Source of the DNA: Streptomyces macrolidinus
GTDB taxonomy: Bacteria > Actinomycetota > Actinomycetes > Streptomycetales > Streptomycetaceae
NCBI RefSeq assembly: GCF_023887685.1
Contig: NZ_JAMWMR010000002.1
Span: 62,001 to 126,000 of the forward strand
Length of the DNA stretch: 64,000 bases
Direction: 5' to 3'
Shown here: positions 10,148 to 18,980 of the stretch, piece by piece
How the letters are laid out: each line of letters opens with the position of its first letter
How positions within the stretch are numbered: the first letter of the stretch is position 1
Notes under the pieces: generated by a model
Seen by the model: the letters and a program-made list of their open reading frames with translations, nothing else
What the model was told of the DNA's origin: nothing
The model's database searches: none
Position numbers and translations under genes: made by a program

Positions 10148-10570
10148 TCAGGCCGCCGGGCCCGCCATGATCTTGCCGTTCTTCACCGCTACGGACAGCT
10201 CGGTCAGCGGCACCGTGGCCGGTGTCTGGAGGACCTTGCCCGTGGTGGCCTCGAAGCGGCTGTGGTGGCAGGGGCAGACAAGGGTCGTGCCCGACAGCTT
10301 GTTGATGGGGCAGCCGCCGTGCGTGCAGATGGTGCTGTACGCCTTCAGGGAGCCGTCCGCGGCCCGGCTCACGACGACGTTCTGGTCCTCGTAGAGCTTG
10401 GCCCCGCCCTTGGGCACCTCGTTCTCGGCGCCCAGGTCGACCGGGGCGGTCGGCAGGGCGGGCGCGCCGCTCTCACCGGGCGAGCAGGCCGTGACGGCGA
10501 GCCCGGCGACCGGGGCGAGCGCCGCCCCACGCAGGACGGTACGACGGGTCGCGGAGGGTCGGGTGGACAT
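10148..10570 (-). CDS. Rieske [2Fe-2S] lipoprotein
   Basis: A 140-aa Rieske protein. The N-terminus (SATRRTVLRGAAL) has a twin-arginine signal, and LAVTAC at residues 24-29 is a lipobox, so it should be exported folded and anchored outside the membrane. The cluster ligands are CTHGGC and CPCHHSRF, the second carrying the extra histidine region normal for Rieske domains. It is much smaller than the QcrA subunit of the bc complex, so it is a stand-alone electron carrier of unknown partner. Start ATG at 10570. It is followed at 120 nt by uvrC and lies divergent to a sugar kinase. Confidence 0.9.
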   Translation of the reverse strand: MSTRPSATRRTVLRGAALAPVAGLAVTACSPGESGAPALPTAPVDLGAENEVPKGGAKLYEDQNVVVSRAADGSLKAYSTICTHGGCPINKLSGTTLVCPCHHSRFEATTGKVLQTPATVPLTELSVAVKNGKIMAGPAA

Positions 10571-10767
10571 GAGGTCTCCACTGGTCGGGGCCGATGCTCG
10601 CCGAAGCGGCGGCGTACAGCGACGATACCGGGGGCGCTTTCGCCGCCGGGGGCCGGGGCAGGGGGCCGCGGAGCACCTGCGGGGACGTAGAGTCGACCAC
10701 CCGTCGAGGAGCAGGGCGGGCCTGTCCGCGGCTGCGCCCGACCCCCTTTCGAGAAGGGACCCGTCTC

Positions 10768-11679
10768 GTGATCGTCGTCGCCGGTGAGGCCCTGATCGAC
10801 CTGGTCCCCCAGGGCACGGGCGCCCTCGCGCCGCTGAGGCCGGTGCCGGGCGGCGGCCCGTACAACACCGCCGTCGCGCTCGGCCGCCTCGGTTCCCCCA
10901 CCGCCTTCTGCTCCCGCACCTCCTCCGACGCCTTCGGTGAGGCCCTGCTCGCCGGGTTGCGCGAGGCGGGCGTGGACGTCTCGGCCGTGCAGCGGGGCCC
11001 CGAGCCGACGACCCTGGCCCTCGCCACGCTCGACGAGAACGGCTCGGCCGCGTACTCCTTCTACGTCGAGGGCACCGCCGACCGGCTGTTCACCGCCCCC
11101 GCGGGCCTTCCCGACGGCACCCGCGCGGTGTCCTTCGGCACCTGCTCGCTCGTCCTGGAACCGGGGGCCGACGCGTACGAGGAGCTGATGCGCGACGCCG
11201 CCGCACAGGGCGTGTTCACGACGCTCGACCCGAACATCCGCGCGGGGCTGATCCCGGACGCGGACGCCTATCGGGCCCGCTTCAGGCGCTGGCTGCCCTC
11301 GGTGTCCCTGCTCAAGCTCTCCGCGGAGGACGCGGAGTGGCTGGGCGGCACCCCGCGCGCGTGGCTGGAGGCGGGCCCCGCGGCCGTGGTGATCACCCAT
11401 GGCCGCGACGGGCTGACGGTCTTCACCCTTGACGGGGCGGAGCACTCCGTACCGGGGGTGCGGGTCGAGGTCGTGGACACGATCGGCGCCGGGGACACGG
11501 TGAACGCGGCCCTGCTGCACGGGCTGGCCGCCCGTGGCGCGCTCTCCCCGGCGGCGATGTCCGGCCTGGACTCCGACGGCTGGACGGATCTGCTGCGCTT
11601 CGCCGCCCGCGCTGCGGCGATCACCTGTTCCCGGGCCGGTGCGGAACCGCCGTACGCGGCCGAGCTGACGGGCGCGTGA
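10768..11679 (+). CDS. PfkB-family carbohydrate kinase (fructokinase-like)
   Basis: A 303-aa ribokinase-fold kinase. It opens with IVVAGEALIDLV and the substrate block PGGGPYNTAVALGRLG, and closes with the PfkB signature DTIGAGDTVNAALLHG, which holds the catalytic aspartate. The frame is open upstream to 10594, but GTG at 10768 fits the family start and has GAGAAGGGA a few bases before it. The sugar is not decided by the sequence; many actinobacterial homologues are labelled fructokinase. It diverges from the Rieske gene. Confidence 0.88.
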   Translation: MIVVAGEALIDLVPQGTGALAPLRPVPGGGPYNTAVALGRLGSPTAFCSRTSSDAFGEALLAGLREAGVDVSAVQRGPEPTTLALATLDENGSAAYSFYVEGTADRLFTAPAGLPDGTRAVSFGTCSLVLEPGADAYEELMRDAAAQGVFTTLDPNIRAGLIPDADAYRARFRRWLPSVSLLKLSAEDAEWLGGTPRAWLEAGPAAVVITHGRDGLTVFTLDGAEHSVPGVRVEVVDTIGAGDTVNAALLHGLAARGALSPAAMSGLDSDGWTDLLRFAARAAAITCSRAGAEPPYAAELTGA

Positions 11680-11828
11680 CGCCACGCGTCGCCTGGAGGT
11701 GCCCGGCCGGGTCCGAGGGCGCGCTCTGAATCGAACGTACCAACGCGCTGTGGGCTGATCGTGGCCGTGTCGCTCCCGGCGTCGGCGTGGTCTCGCCCGC
11801 CGTTCTCCGCTTCCCGGACGGTTGAGGC

Positions 11829-12401
11829 ATGACTCAGGACATCTCCCCGCAGACCACCGCAGCTCCCGCGCTCCCCCTGTCCCCCGGCGCCTGGGCGCTC
11901 GACCCGCTGTATTCGTCCGTCGGCTTCACCGTCCGCCATCTCGGGATCGCCAAGGTGCGGGGACGCTTCACCGCGGCGACCGCGGACCTGTACGTCGGTG
12001 GGACGGCCGCCGACGTGGTGGTGAGCGCGGAGATCGCTCTCGCCTCCCTCGACACCGGGAACCCCGACCGTGACGCGCACCTCCGCGGCACCGGACTCCT
12101 CGATGTCGAGCGGCGTCCGACGATGACGTTCCGCTCGACCAGGATCCGCGGTGAGGACGCGGACTGGTCGATGGAAGGGGACATGACGCTCGGGGGCGTG
12201 ACCCGTCCGGTGACGTTCGCCGTCGAGTTCGGCGGGCTGGTGGACTCTCCCGTGGACGGGAGGAAGCGTGCCGGGTTCGAGGCTGCGGGCGAGATCCGGC
12301 GCAGTGACTTCGGGCTGGACTTCGGGGCCGGGCTGCTCGGTGATGTGGTCAAGGTCCAACTGGATCTGCAGTTCACCGAAGCACAGGGGCAGGGCGGCTG
12401 A
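11829..12401 (+). CDS. YceI-family lipid-binding-type protein
   Basis: A 190-aa protein of the YceI family, lipocalin-like beta barrels that bind polyisoprenoids. Typical blocks are WALDPLYSSVGFTVRHLGIAKVRG, NPDRDAHLRG, DVERRPTMTFRST and GDMTLGGVTRPV. No signal peptide is seen, so the protein is probably cytoplasmic, unlike E. coli YceI. Start ATG at 11829. The 149-nt spacer from the kinase has no clear site. It converges on uvrA, with a strong bidirectional hairpin between them. Confidence 0.92.
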   Translation: MTQDISPQTTAAPALPLSPGAWALDPLYSSVGFTVRHLGIAKVRGRFTAATADLYVGGTAADVVVSAEIALASLDTGNPDRDAHLRGTGLLDVERRPTMTFRSTRIRGEDADWSMEGDMTLGGVTRPVTFAVEFGGLVDSPVDGRKRAGFEAAGEIRRSDFGLDFGAGLLGDVVKVQLDLQFTEAQGQGG

Positions 12402-12409
12402 CACTGCGA

Positions 12410-12450
12410 CGAGCGGCGCCCCACGGGGAGTTCCCGTGGGGCGCCGCTCG
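12410..12450. terminator. Bidirectional terminator between the YceI gene and uvrA
   Basis: CGAGCGGCGCCCCACGGG (12410-12427) pairs perfectly with 12433-12450 around a 5-nt loop, giving an 18-bp stem 8 nt past one stop codon and 19 nt past the other. It should end transcription from both sides. Confidence 0.8.
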
Positions 12451-12469
12451 CTCGGCGACTCTTCCGGCG

Positions 12470-15400
12470 TCAGGCCTTGCGCGCCCGCGCGGTCTTCGCG
12501 GCTGCCGCCTTCTTCGTCGTACCGGCCGCCTTCTTGGTCGCCATGTTGTTGGCGGTCTTCACCGCGGCCTTCTTCACCGCAGCCTTCTTCACGGCGGTCT
12601 TCTTCGCTGCGGCCGACTTCACCGCAGCCTTCTTCACGGCGGTCTTCTTCGCTGCGGCCGACTTCACCGCGGTCGTCTTCACCGTGGCCGTCTTCTTCGC
12701 CGTCGACGCGGCTGCGACCGCCTTGCGGGCCGTCGTCCTGCGCGAGGACTTCACCGGGGCCGCGTCGCTGACACGATCGGCGCCGAGGATCTCGCGCAGG
12801 AACTTGCCCGTGTGGCTGGTCGGGACCGCGGCCACCTCCTCGGGCGTGCCCTCGGCGACCACGAGGCCGCCGCCCGCACCGCCCTCGGGTCCCATGTCGA
12901 CGACCCAGTCGGCGACCTTGATGACGTCGAGGTTGTGCTCGATGACGATGACCGTGTTGCCCTTGTCGACCAGGCCGGAGAGCACCTTGAGGAGCTTGCT
13001 GATGTCCTCGAAGTGCAGACCGGTGGTCGGCTCGTCCAGCACGTAGACCGTGCGGCCGGTGGAGCGCTTCTGCAACTCGCTGGCGAGCTTGACGCGCTGG
13101 GCCTCACCGCCGGACAGCGTGGTCGCGGCCTGGCCGAGACGGACATAGCCGAGGCCGACGTCGTTGAGCGTCCTCAGATGGCGGGCGATCGCCGGAACGG
13201 CCTCGAAGAAGTTCATCGCCTCCTCGATCGGCATGTTGAGGACCTCGGCGATGGACTTGCCCTTGTAGTGGACCTCCAGCGTCTCCCGGTTGTAGCGGGC
13301 GCCGTGGCAGACCTCGCACGGGACGTACACGTCCGGGAGGAAGTTCATCTCGATCTTGATCGTGCCGTCGCCCGCGCAGTTCTCGCAGCGACCGCCCTTG
13401 ACGTTGAAGGAGAAGCGGCCGGGCAGATAGCCCCGGACCTTCGCCTCGGTCGTCTCGGCGAACAGCCTGCGGACGTGGTCGAACACACCGGTGTACGTGG
13501 CCGGGTTGGACCGCGGCGTGCGGCCGATGGGCGACTGGTCGACATGCACGACCTTGTCGACCAGGTCGTCGCCGTCCACGCGTGTGTGCCGTCCGGGAAC
13601 GTTCCTCGCGCCGTTCAGCTCACGGGCCAGGTGCGTGTACAGGATGTCGTTGACCAGCGTCGACTTGCCGGATCCGGACACGCCGGTGACGGCCGTGAAC
13701 AAGCCCAGCGGGAAGGACACGTCGATGTCCTGGAGGTTGTTCTCGCGCGCGCCGTGCACCGTGAGCTGCCGGGAGGCGTCGCGCGGGCGCCGGATGTCCG
13801 GCAGCGGGATCGACTTCTTGCCCGACAGATACTGACCGGTCTGCGACTCGCTGTTGGCGAGCAGCCCCTTCATGGAGCCGCTGTGCACGACCTTGCCGCC
13901 GTGCTCGCCCGCGCCGGGGCCGATGTCGACCACCCAGTCGGCGACCTTGATCGTGTCCTCGTCGTGCTCCACGACGATGAGCGTGTTGCCCATGTCGCGC
14001 AGCCGGACCAGGGTCTCGATCAGCCGGTGGTTGTCCCGCTGGTGCAGGCCGATGGACGGCTCGTCGAGGACGTAGAGCACACCGACGAGGCCCGAGCCGA
14101 TCTGCGTGGCCAGGCGGATGCGCTGGGCCTCACCGCCGGAGAGCGTGCCGGCCGCGCGGTTCAGCGACAGATAGTCCAGGCCGACGTCGACCAGGAACCG
14201 CAGCCGTTCGTTGACCTCCTTCAGGACCCGCTCGGCGATCTTCTTGTCCCGGGCGTCGAGCTTCAGCCCCCGCAGGAAGTCCGCGCAGTCGCTGATCGAC
14301 ATGGCGGAGATCTCGGCGATCGACTTCTCCATGAGCGTGACCGCGAGGACGATCGGCTTGAGGCGCGTGCCCTCGCACGTGGGGCAGGGCACCTCGCGCA
14401 TATAGCCCTCGAAGCGCTCCCGGCTGGCGTCGCTCTCGGCCTCGCTGTGCCGCCGCTTCACGAAGGGGACGGCGCCTTCGAAGGCCGTCGTGTAGACACG
14501 CTCGCGCCCGTACCGGTTGCGGTAGCGGACCTCGATCTGTGTCTTGTGGCCCTGGAGCAGCGCCTTCTTGGCGCGCTGCGGCAGTCCCGCGAAGGGGATG
14601 TCGGTACGGAATCCCAGCGCGTCCGCGAGGGCGCCGACGAGGCGGCCGAAGTAGTCCTTGGTGTGTCCGTGCGACCAGGGGTGGATGGCGCCCTCGTCGA
14701 GGCTCTTCTCCTCGTCGGGCACGATCAGTTCGGGGTCGACCTCCATGCGCGTGCCGATACCCGTGCAGTCGGGGCAGGCGCCGAAGGGCGAGTTGAAGGA
14801 GAAGGAGCGGGGCTCCAACTCCTCGAAGGACAGATCGTCGTACGGGCAGTAGAGATGCTCGGAGTACATGCGCTCGCGCTCGGGATCGTCCTCGGGGAGG
14901 TCGACGAAGTCGAGCACGACCATGCCGCCGGACAGACCGAGCGCGGTCTCCACGGAGTCGGTCAGACGGCGCTTCGCGGAGTCCTTGACCGTGAGGCGGT
15001 CGATGACCACCTCGATGGTGTGCTTCTCCTGCTTCTTCAGCGTGGGCGGGTGGGAGAGCTGGATCGTCTCGCCGTCCACCCGCGCGCGGCTGTAGCCCTT
15101 GGTCTGGAGGTCTGCGAAGAGGTCGACGAACTCGCCCTTGCGCTCCCGCACGAGCGGCGAGAGCACCTGGAAGCGGCTGCCCTCCGGCAACTCCAGCACC
15201 CTGTCCACGATGGCCTGCGGCGACTGGCGCGAGATCGGGCGAGCGCACTCGGGGCAGTGCGGCTTGCCGATGCGCGCGAAGAGCAGCCGCAGGTAGTCGT
15301 AGACCTCGGTGATCGTGCCGACCGTCGAGCGCGGGTTGCGCGAGGTCGACTTCTGGTCGATGGAGACCGCCGGGGAGAGACCCTCGATGAAGTCGACGTC

Positions 15401-15616
15401 CGGCTTGTCCATCTGCCCGAGGAACTGCCGCGCGTACGAGGACAGCGACTCGACGTAACGCCGCTGGCCCTCGGCGAAGATCGTGTCGAAGGCCAGCGAG
15501 GACTTGCCCGACCCCGACAGGCCCGTGAAGACGATGAGCGAGTCACGTGGCAGGTCGAGCGAGACATTCTTCAGATTGTGCTCGCGCGCGCCACGGACGA
15601 TGAGACGGTCGGCCAC
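12470..15616 (-). CDS. uvrA: Excinuclease ABC subunit A with basic C-terminal tail
   Basis: A 1048-aa UvrA, the damage-recognition ATPase of nucleotide excision repair. It has two ABC modules: Walker [10 protein letters not shown] near residue 33 and GVSGSGKST near 640, with LSGGEAQR signatures in both halves. Zinc sites are seen at CPDC and CENC/CEVC. Start GTG at 15616 gives the conserved [16 protein letters not shown]. After the normal UvrA end near residue 950 comes a tail of about 95 residues made almost only of Ala, Lys, Thr and Val, like a histone H1 C-terminus, partly encoded by a perfect 45-bp tandem repeat. A damage-type promoter lies 56-78 nt upstream. Confidence 0.97.
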   Translation of the reverse strand: MADRLIVRGAREHNLKNVSLDLPRDSLIVFTGLSGSGKSSLAFDTIFAEGQRRYVESLSSYARQFLGQMDKPDVDFIEGLSPAVSIDQKSTSRNPRSTVGTITEVYDYLRLLFARIGKPHCPECARPISRQSPQAIVDRVLELPEGSRFQVLSPLVRERKGEFVDLFADLQTKGYSRARVDGETIQLSHPPTLKKQEKHTIEVVIDRLTVKDSAKRRLTDSVETALGLSGGMVVLDFVDLPEDDPERERMYSEHLYCPYDDLSFEELEPRSFSFNSPFGACPDCTGIGTRMEVDPELIVPDEEKSLDEGAIHPWSHGHTKDYFGRLVGALADALGFRTDIPFAGLPQRAKKALLQGHKTQIEVRYRNRYGRERVYTTAFEGAVPFVKRRHSEAESDASRERFEGYMREVPCPTCEGTRLKPIVLAVTLMEKSIAEISAMSISDCADFLRGLKLDARDKKIAERVLKEVNERLRFLVDVGLDYLSLNRAAGTLSGGEAQRIRLATQIGSGLVGVLYVLDEPSIGLHQRDNHRLIETLVRLRDMGNTLIVVEHDEDTIKVADWVVDIGPGAGEHGGKVVHSGSMKGLLANSESQTGQYLSGKKSIPLPDIRRPRDASRQLTVHGARENNLQDIDVSFPLGLFTAVTGVSGSGKSTLVNDILYTHLARELNGARNVPGRHTRVDGDDLVDKVVHVDQSPIGRTPRSNPATYTGVFDHVRRLFAETTEAKVRGYLPGRFSFNVKGGRCENCAGDGTIKIEMNFLPDVYVPCEVCHGARYNRETLEVHYKGKSIAEVLNMPIEEAMNFFEAVPAIARHLRTLNDVGLGYVRLGQAATTLSGGEAQRVKLASELQKRSTGRTVYVLDEPTTGLHFEDISKLLKVLSGLVDKGNTVIVIEHNLDVIKVADWVVDMGPEGGAGGGLVVAEGTPEEVAAVPTSHTGKFLREILGADRVSDAAPVKSSRRTTARKAVAAASTAKKTATVKTTAVKSAAAKKTAVKKAAVKSAAAKKTAVKKAAVKKAAVKTANNMATKKAAGTTKKAAAAKTARARKA
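12573..12662 (-). repeat. 45-bp perfect tandem repeat in the uvrA tail
   Basis: 12573-12617 and 12618-12662 are identical 45-mers, each coding 15 residues of the Lys/Ala tail ([15 protein letters not shown] frame). Degenerate shorter repeats flank them. Confidence 0.9.
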
Positions 15617-15671
15617 GCCGGTCCGCACCTTTCTTGAGAGAAGCGACAGGGGCGAGGCCCCCGTCTTTCCC

Positions 15672-15694
15672 AGACTAGGGGGAGCCACTGACAA
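15672..15694 (-). promoter_or_regulatory. DNA-damage (RecA-independent) promoter of uvrA
   Basis: Minus strand: TTGTCAGTG, then 8 nt, then TAGTCT. It matches TTGTCRGTG-N8-TAnnnT at every defined position. This class of promoter is activated by PafBC in mycobacteria. The leader to the GTG start is about 48 nt. Confidence 0.8.
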
Positions 15695-15839
15695 CGCCGG
15701 TCGGATTCCTGAGGTTCACAACACTCCCCGGCCATCCAGCATGCCCGACGCCGGACCCGACCATATAGCACGTGCATTCGATTTGCGGGCCTGGTCGGAA
15801 TCCTTCACCCGAAGGAGTGGTGAGGCTAGGGTCGGCGTC

Positions 15840-16529
15840 ATGATTGATCACGCGCGCGACCTGGCCTCTGTACATGCCGCGACCGAACGACTGCTCCTCG
15901 CAGTCGGCGAACTGGACAACGCGGCGTTGGCCGAATCGTCACGGCTGCCCGGCTGGGCCCGCGGCCATGTCCTCGCTCACCTCGCGCGTAACGCGGACGC
16001 GCTCGTGAACGTCCTCGAGGGACGTCCCATGTACGTCTCCGCGCAGGCCCGCGACGCGGACATCGAGCGGGACGCCTCGCGCCCCCTGGACGTCCAGCTC
16101 GCCGACCTGCGCGAGAGCGCGGCCCGGTTCCGAGCGGCGGGGGCGGCTCCGGCGGACTGGTCGCGCACGGTGGAGCTGCGCAACGGCGTCACGGACGCCG
16201 CGGCCCGGGTGCCGTTCCGGCGGTGGGGCGAGGTCGCACTGCACCATGTCGATCTCGGGATCGGATTCGAGCTGGAGGATCTTCCCGAGGAGTTCGTCCT
16301 GCGGGAGATCGACTTCCTGGCCGCGCGGTTCAGCGGGCACAAGGACCTGCCCACGACCGGACTGGCCGCCACCGGCGAACAGGTCTGGACGACCGGCGGC
16401 GGCGCCGAGAGCGGCTCGGTCGCCGTGCGCGGGGCCGCGCCCGAGCTGCTCGGCTGGCTCGCGGGCCGCCGCGACGGAACCGCGCTGAGGGTCGGGGGCG
16501 GACCGCTGCCGACGCTTCCCCCGCTGTAG
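15840..16529 (+). CDS. Maleylpyruvate isomerase-family, mycothiol-dependent type enzyme
   Basis: A 229-aa protein of the DinB/mycothiol-dependent maleylpyruvate isomerase superfamily. It starts MIDHARDLASVHAATERL. The metal-ligand pattern is visible in GWARGHVLAHLARNADAL (His) and WGEVALHHVDLGIG (His pair). The C-terminal SCP2-like segment ends GWLAGRRDGTALRVGGG. These proteins use mycothiol as cofactor for isomerisation or detoxification; the substrate here is unknown. ATG at 15840 is chosen over upstream in-frame codons. It is followed at 37 nt by a metallo-hydrolase, so the pair may handle mycothiol conjugates. Confidence 0.85.
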   Translation: MIDHARDLASVHAATERLLLAVGELDNAALAESSRLPGWARGHVLAHLARNADALVNVLEGRPMYVSAQARDADIERDASRPLDVQLADLRESAARFRAAGAAPADWSRTVELRNGVTDAAARVPFRRWGEVALHHVDLGIGFELEDLPEEFVLREIDFLAARFSGHKDLPTTGLAATGEQVWTTGGGAESGSVAVRGAAPELLGWLAGRRDGTALRVGGGPLPTLPPL

Positions 16530-16566
16530 CCGACGGGCACCCCGTCACCCGCTATAGGCTGCCCTC

Positions 16567-17223
16567 ATGACGTACAGCGGAGCGGTGAAGGTCGGCGGCC
16601 CTGCCGATGTGCACGAGCTGCAAGACCTGATGATCACGAAGATCGCGGTCGGCCCGATGGACAACAACGCCTATCTGCTGCGCTGTCGGGCCACCGACGA
16701 GCAGTTGCTGATCGACGCGGCCAACGACGCGGGGACGCTGCTGGGCATGATCGGTGACGACGGCATCGCGTCCGTCGTCACCACCCATCGGCACGGCGAC
16801 CACTGGCAGGCACTCGCCGAGGTCGTGGCGGCCACACACGCGCGTACGTACGCCGGACGCGAGGACGCCGAGGGCATCCCCGTACCGACCGATGTCCCGG
16901 TCGACGACGGCGACACGATCCGCGTGGGGCGCGTGGAACTCACCGCGCGCCATCTGGTGGGCCACACCCCGGGTTCGATCGCCCTCGTCTACGACGACCC
17001 GCACGGCCACGCGCATGTGTTCACCGGGGACTGCCTCTTCCCTGGCGGTGTGGGCAACACACACAAGGACCCCAAGGCCTTCGCCAGCCTGATCCGCGAT
17101 GTGGAGACGAAGATCTTCGACGTGCTTCCGGACGAGACCTGGGTCTATCCCGGACACGGCAACGACACCACGCTGGGCGCGGAGCGACCGCATCTGCCGG
17201 AGTGGCGCGCGCGGGGGTGGTGA
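16567..17223 (+). CDS. MBL-fold metallo-hydrolase (glyoxalase II-like)
   Basis: A 218-aa metallo-beta-lactamase fold hydrolase. The zinc-binding THRHGDHW motif is near residue 77. A distal histidine lies in LVGHTPGSIAL, an aspartate in FTGDCLFPGGVG, and the last histidine in VYPGHGNDT. This set matches the glyoxalase II-like group that cleaves thioesters. The gene sits directly after a mycothiol-type enzyme, so a mycothiol thioester is a reasonable guess but not shown by the sequence. Confidence 0.88.
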   Translation: MTYSGAVKVGGPADVHELQDLMITKIAVGPMDNNAYLLRCRATDEQLLIDAANDAGTLLGMIGDDGIASVVTTHRHGDHWQALAEVVAATHARTYAGREDAEGIPVPTDVPVDDGDTIRVGRVELTARHLVGHTPGSIALVYDDPHGHAHVFTGDCLFPGGVGNTHKDPKAFASLIRDVETKIFDVLPDETWVYPGHGNDTTLGAERPHLPEWRARGW

Positions 17224-17226
17224 GCA

Positions 17227-17249
17227 CCCCGGGGGCCTCACGCCCCGGG
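17227..17249. terminator. Terminator between the MBL hydrolase and aroQ
   Basis: CCCGGGGGC and GCCCCGGG form a GC-rich hairpin with one bulged G and a 5-nt loop, in the 42-nt gap between two convergent genes. Confidence 0.55.
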
Positions 17250-17265
17250 ATTCACGCCTCGGTCC

Positions 17266-17739
17266 TCACGCCTCCGTCCGCGCCGCACCCGCCAGCGTCG
17301 CGACCCGCTCCACCGCGAACGCGTACCCCTGCACGCCGCACCCGGCGATGACCCCGTCGGCGCGCAGGGAGACGTACGAGTGGTGCCGGAACTGCTCGCG
17401 CTGGTGGATGTTGGAGATGTGGACCTCCACCACCGGCAGTCCGTCACAGGTGTTGAGCGCGTCGAGGATCGCGACGGACGTGTGCGAGTAGGCGGCCGGG
17501 TTGATCACGATCCCGGCGTGGTGCAACCGCGCCTCATGGATCCACTCCACCAACTCGCCCTCGTGGTTGGACTGCCGGAAGTCCACCGAACCTCCGTACG
17601 CTGCCGCCGCCTTCACACACAGGGCCTCGACGTCCGCGAGCGTGTCGGAGCCGTAGATCTCCGGCTGGCGCTGCCCGAGGAGGTTCAGATTGGGGCCGTT
17701 GAGAATCATGATCGGGGCGTCGGCGAGGGTGCGAGGCAC
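17266..17739 (-). CDS. aroQ: Type II 3-dehydroquinate dehydratase
   Basis: A 157-aa type II dehydroquinase of the shikimate pathway. The N-terminal [19 protein letters not shown] holds the arginine and tyrosine of the mobile loop. Other catalytic blocks are [24 protein letters not shown] and [16 protein letters not shown] at 17739 is chosen: it has GGAGG four bases upstream and gives the 157-aa length I recall for the S. coelicolor enzyme. The frame is open further upstream without family similarity. It diverges from the S66 peptidase. Confidence 0.96.
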   Translation of the reverse strand: MPRTLADAPIMILNGPNLNLLGQRQPEIYGSDTLADVEALCVKAAAAYGGSVDFRQSNHEGELVEWIHEARLHHAGIVINPAAYSHTSVAILDALNTCDGLPVVEVHISNIHQREQFRHHSYVSLRADGVIAGCGVQGYAFAVERVATLAGAARTEA

Positions 17740-17845
17740 AGTTCCTCCGGTCCGTTCGGGTCTGCCGGCCCAGTGCGGACCGCTGCACAACAGCCCCTGG
17801 TTTATCACGGTGCACCGACGAGACGACGGCCACTAGCCTCTGGCC

Positions 17846-18892
17846 ATGACGCACCTCACGTACCCGCCCAAGCCCGTGCCCGGCGACCGGGTCGCCGTCG
17901 TCTCGCCTGCCTCCGGACTCCCCGGCATCCTGCCGCTCCCCTACGAGTTGGGCCTCGATCGCCTGCGCACCGAGTTCGGCCTCGACGTGGTCGAGTATCC
18001 GACGACCCGGAAGATGGGGGCGACCCCGCAGGAGCGAGCGGACGATCTGCACGCGGCGTTCGCCGACCCGACTGTCAAGGCCGTGATCGCCTCGATCGGC
18101 GGGGACGACCAGATCACCGTACTGCCGCTGCTGGACCGGGAGTTGATACGCGCCCACCCCAAGCCGTTCTTCGGGTACAGCGACAACACCAACCTGCACG
18201 CCTTCCTGTGGAACACGGGCGTGGTGAGCTATCACGGCGGCAGCGTCATGTGCGAGTTCGGCCGTCCCGGCGCCATGGCACCGCTCTCCGCAGAGTCGCT
18301 GCGGGCCGCGCTCTTCACCTCCGGGGAGTACGAGTTGAGGCCGGCCGACCGCTGGCGCGACACCAGCCGGGACTGGAGGGACCCGGCGACGTTCGACGCG
18401 GAGCCGGAGACCCGGCCCGGCTCGGGCTGGACCTGGCTGAACGCGAACCGGTTGGTCGAGGGCCGCAGTTGGGGCGGCTGCCTGGAGGTCCTCGGCATGC
18501 TGCTCATGGCCGACCGGGAGATCGCCCGCGATACGGCGGTCTACGACGGCGCCGTGCTCTTCCTGGAGACGTCGGAGGAGATGCCGAGCGGCGAGGAGGT
18601 CTTCCGCACCCTGCGGAGCATGGGCGAGCGCGGGGTGCTCCAGCGCTTCCCCGCCCTGCTCATGGGCCGCCCGAAGACCTGGTCGTTCGAGCAGCCCAAC
18701 AGCCCGGAGGAGGGCGCCCGTTACGCGGCGGAGCAGCGGGAAGCCGTCCTGCGCGCCCTGAAGACCTACGCTCCCGACGCCATGGTCGTCTTCGATGTGG
18801 ACCTCGGACACACCGATCCGCAGGTCGTCATCCCCTATGGAGGCACCGTACGCGTGGACGGTCCCGCCCGGCGCATCACCGTGACCTACTGA
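17846..18892 (+). CDS. S66-family (LD-carboxypeptidase/MccF-like) peptidase
   Basis: A 348-aa serine peptidase of family S66. The N-terminal VAVVSPASG, the nucleophile elbow FFGYSDNTNLH (Ser near residue 113) and the later Glu and His sites (FLETSEEMPS, DLGHTDPQ) are present. Members either trim murein tetrapeptides or, in the MccF branch, cleave acyl-sulfamoyl adenylates and give self-immunity. The long middle insertion is more like MccF, but I cannot settle this. No signal peptide is seen, so it acts in the cytoplasm. Confidence 0.88.
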   Translation: MTHLTYPPKPVPGDRVAVVSPASGLPGILPLPYELGLDRLRTEFGLDVVEYPTTRKMGATPQERADDLHAAFADPTVKAVIASIGGDDQITVLPLLDRELIRAHPKPFFGYSDNTNLHAFLWNTGVVSYHGGSVMCEFGRPGAMAPLSAESLRAALFTSGEYELRPADRWRDTSRDWRDPATFDAEPETRPGSGWTWLNANRLVEGRSWGGCLEVLGMLLMADREIARDTAVYDGAVLFLETSEEMPSGEEVFRTLRSMGERGVLQRFPALLMGRPKTWSFEQPNSPEEGARYAAEQREAVLRALKTYAPDAMVVFDVDLGHTDPQVVIPYGGTVRVDGPARRITVTY

Positions 18893-18980
18893 TCCGGGCG
18901 CACGCCCGCCCGCCGACTCGCCCGTGCCGAGCCTCCGCACGCCCCCGTAATCGCCGATCACCGTGGGTAGTTGACGCGGC

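Noticed and set aside
12812..15637. Plus-strand open frame of 941 codons opposite uvrA
   Set aside because: Antisense shadow of uvrA; low-complexity product, no start site or family features.
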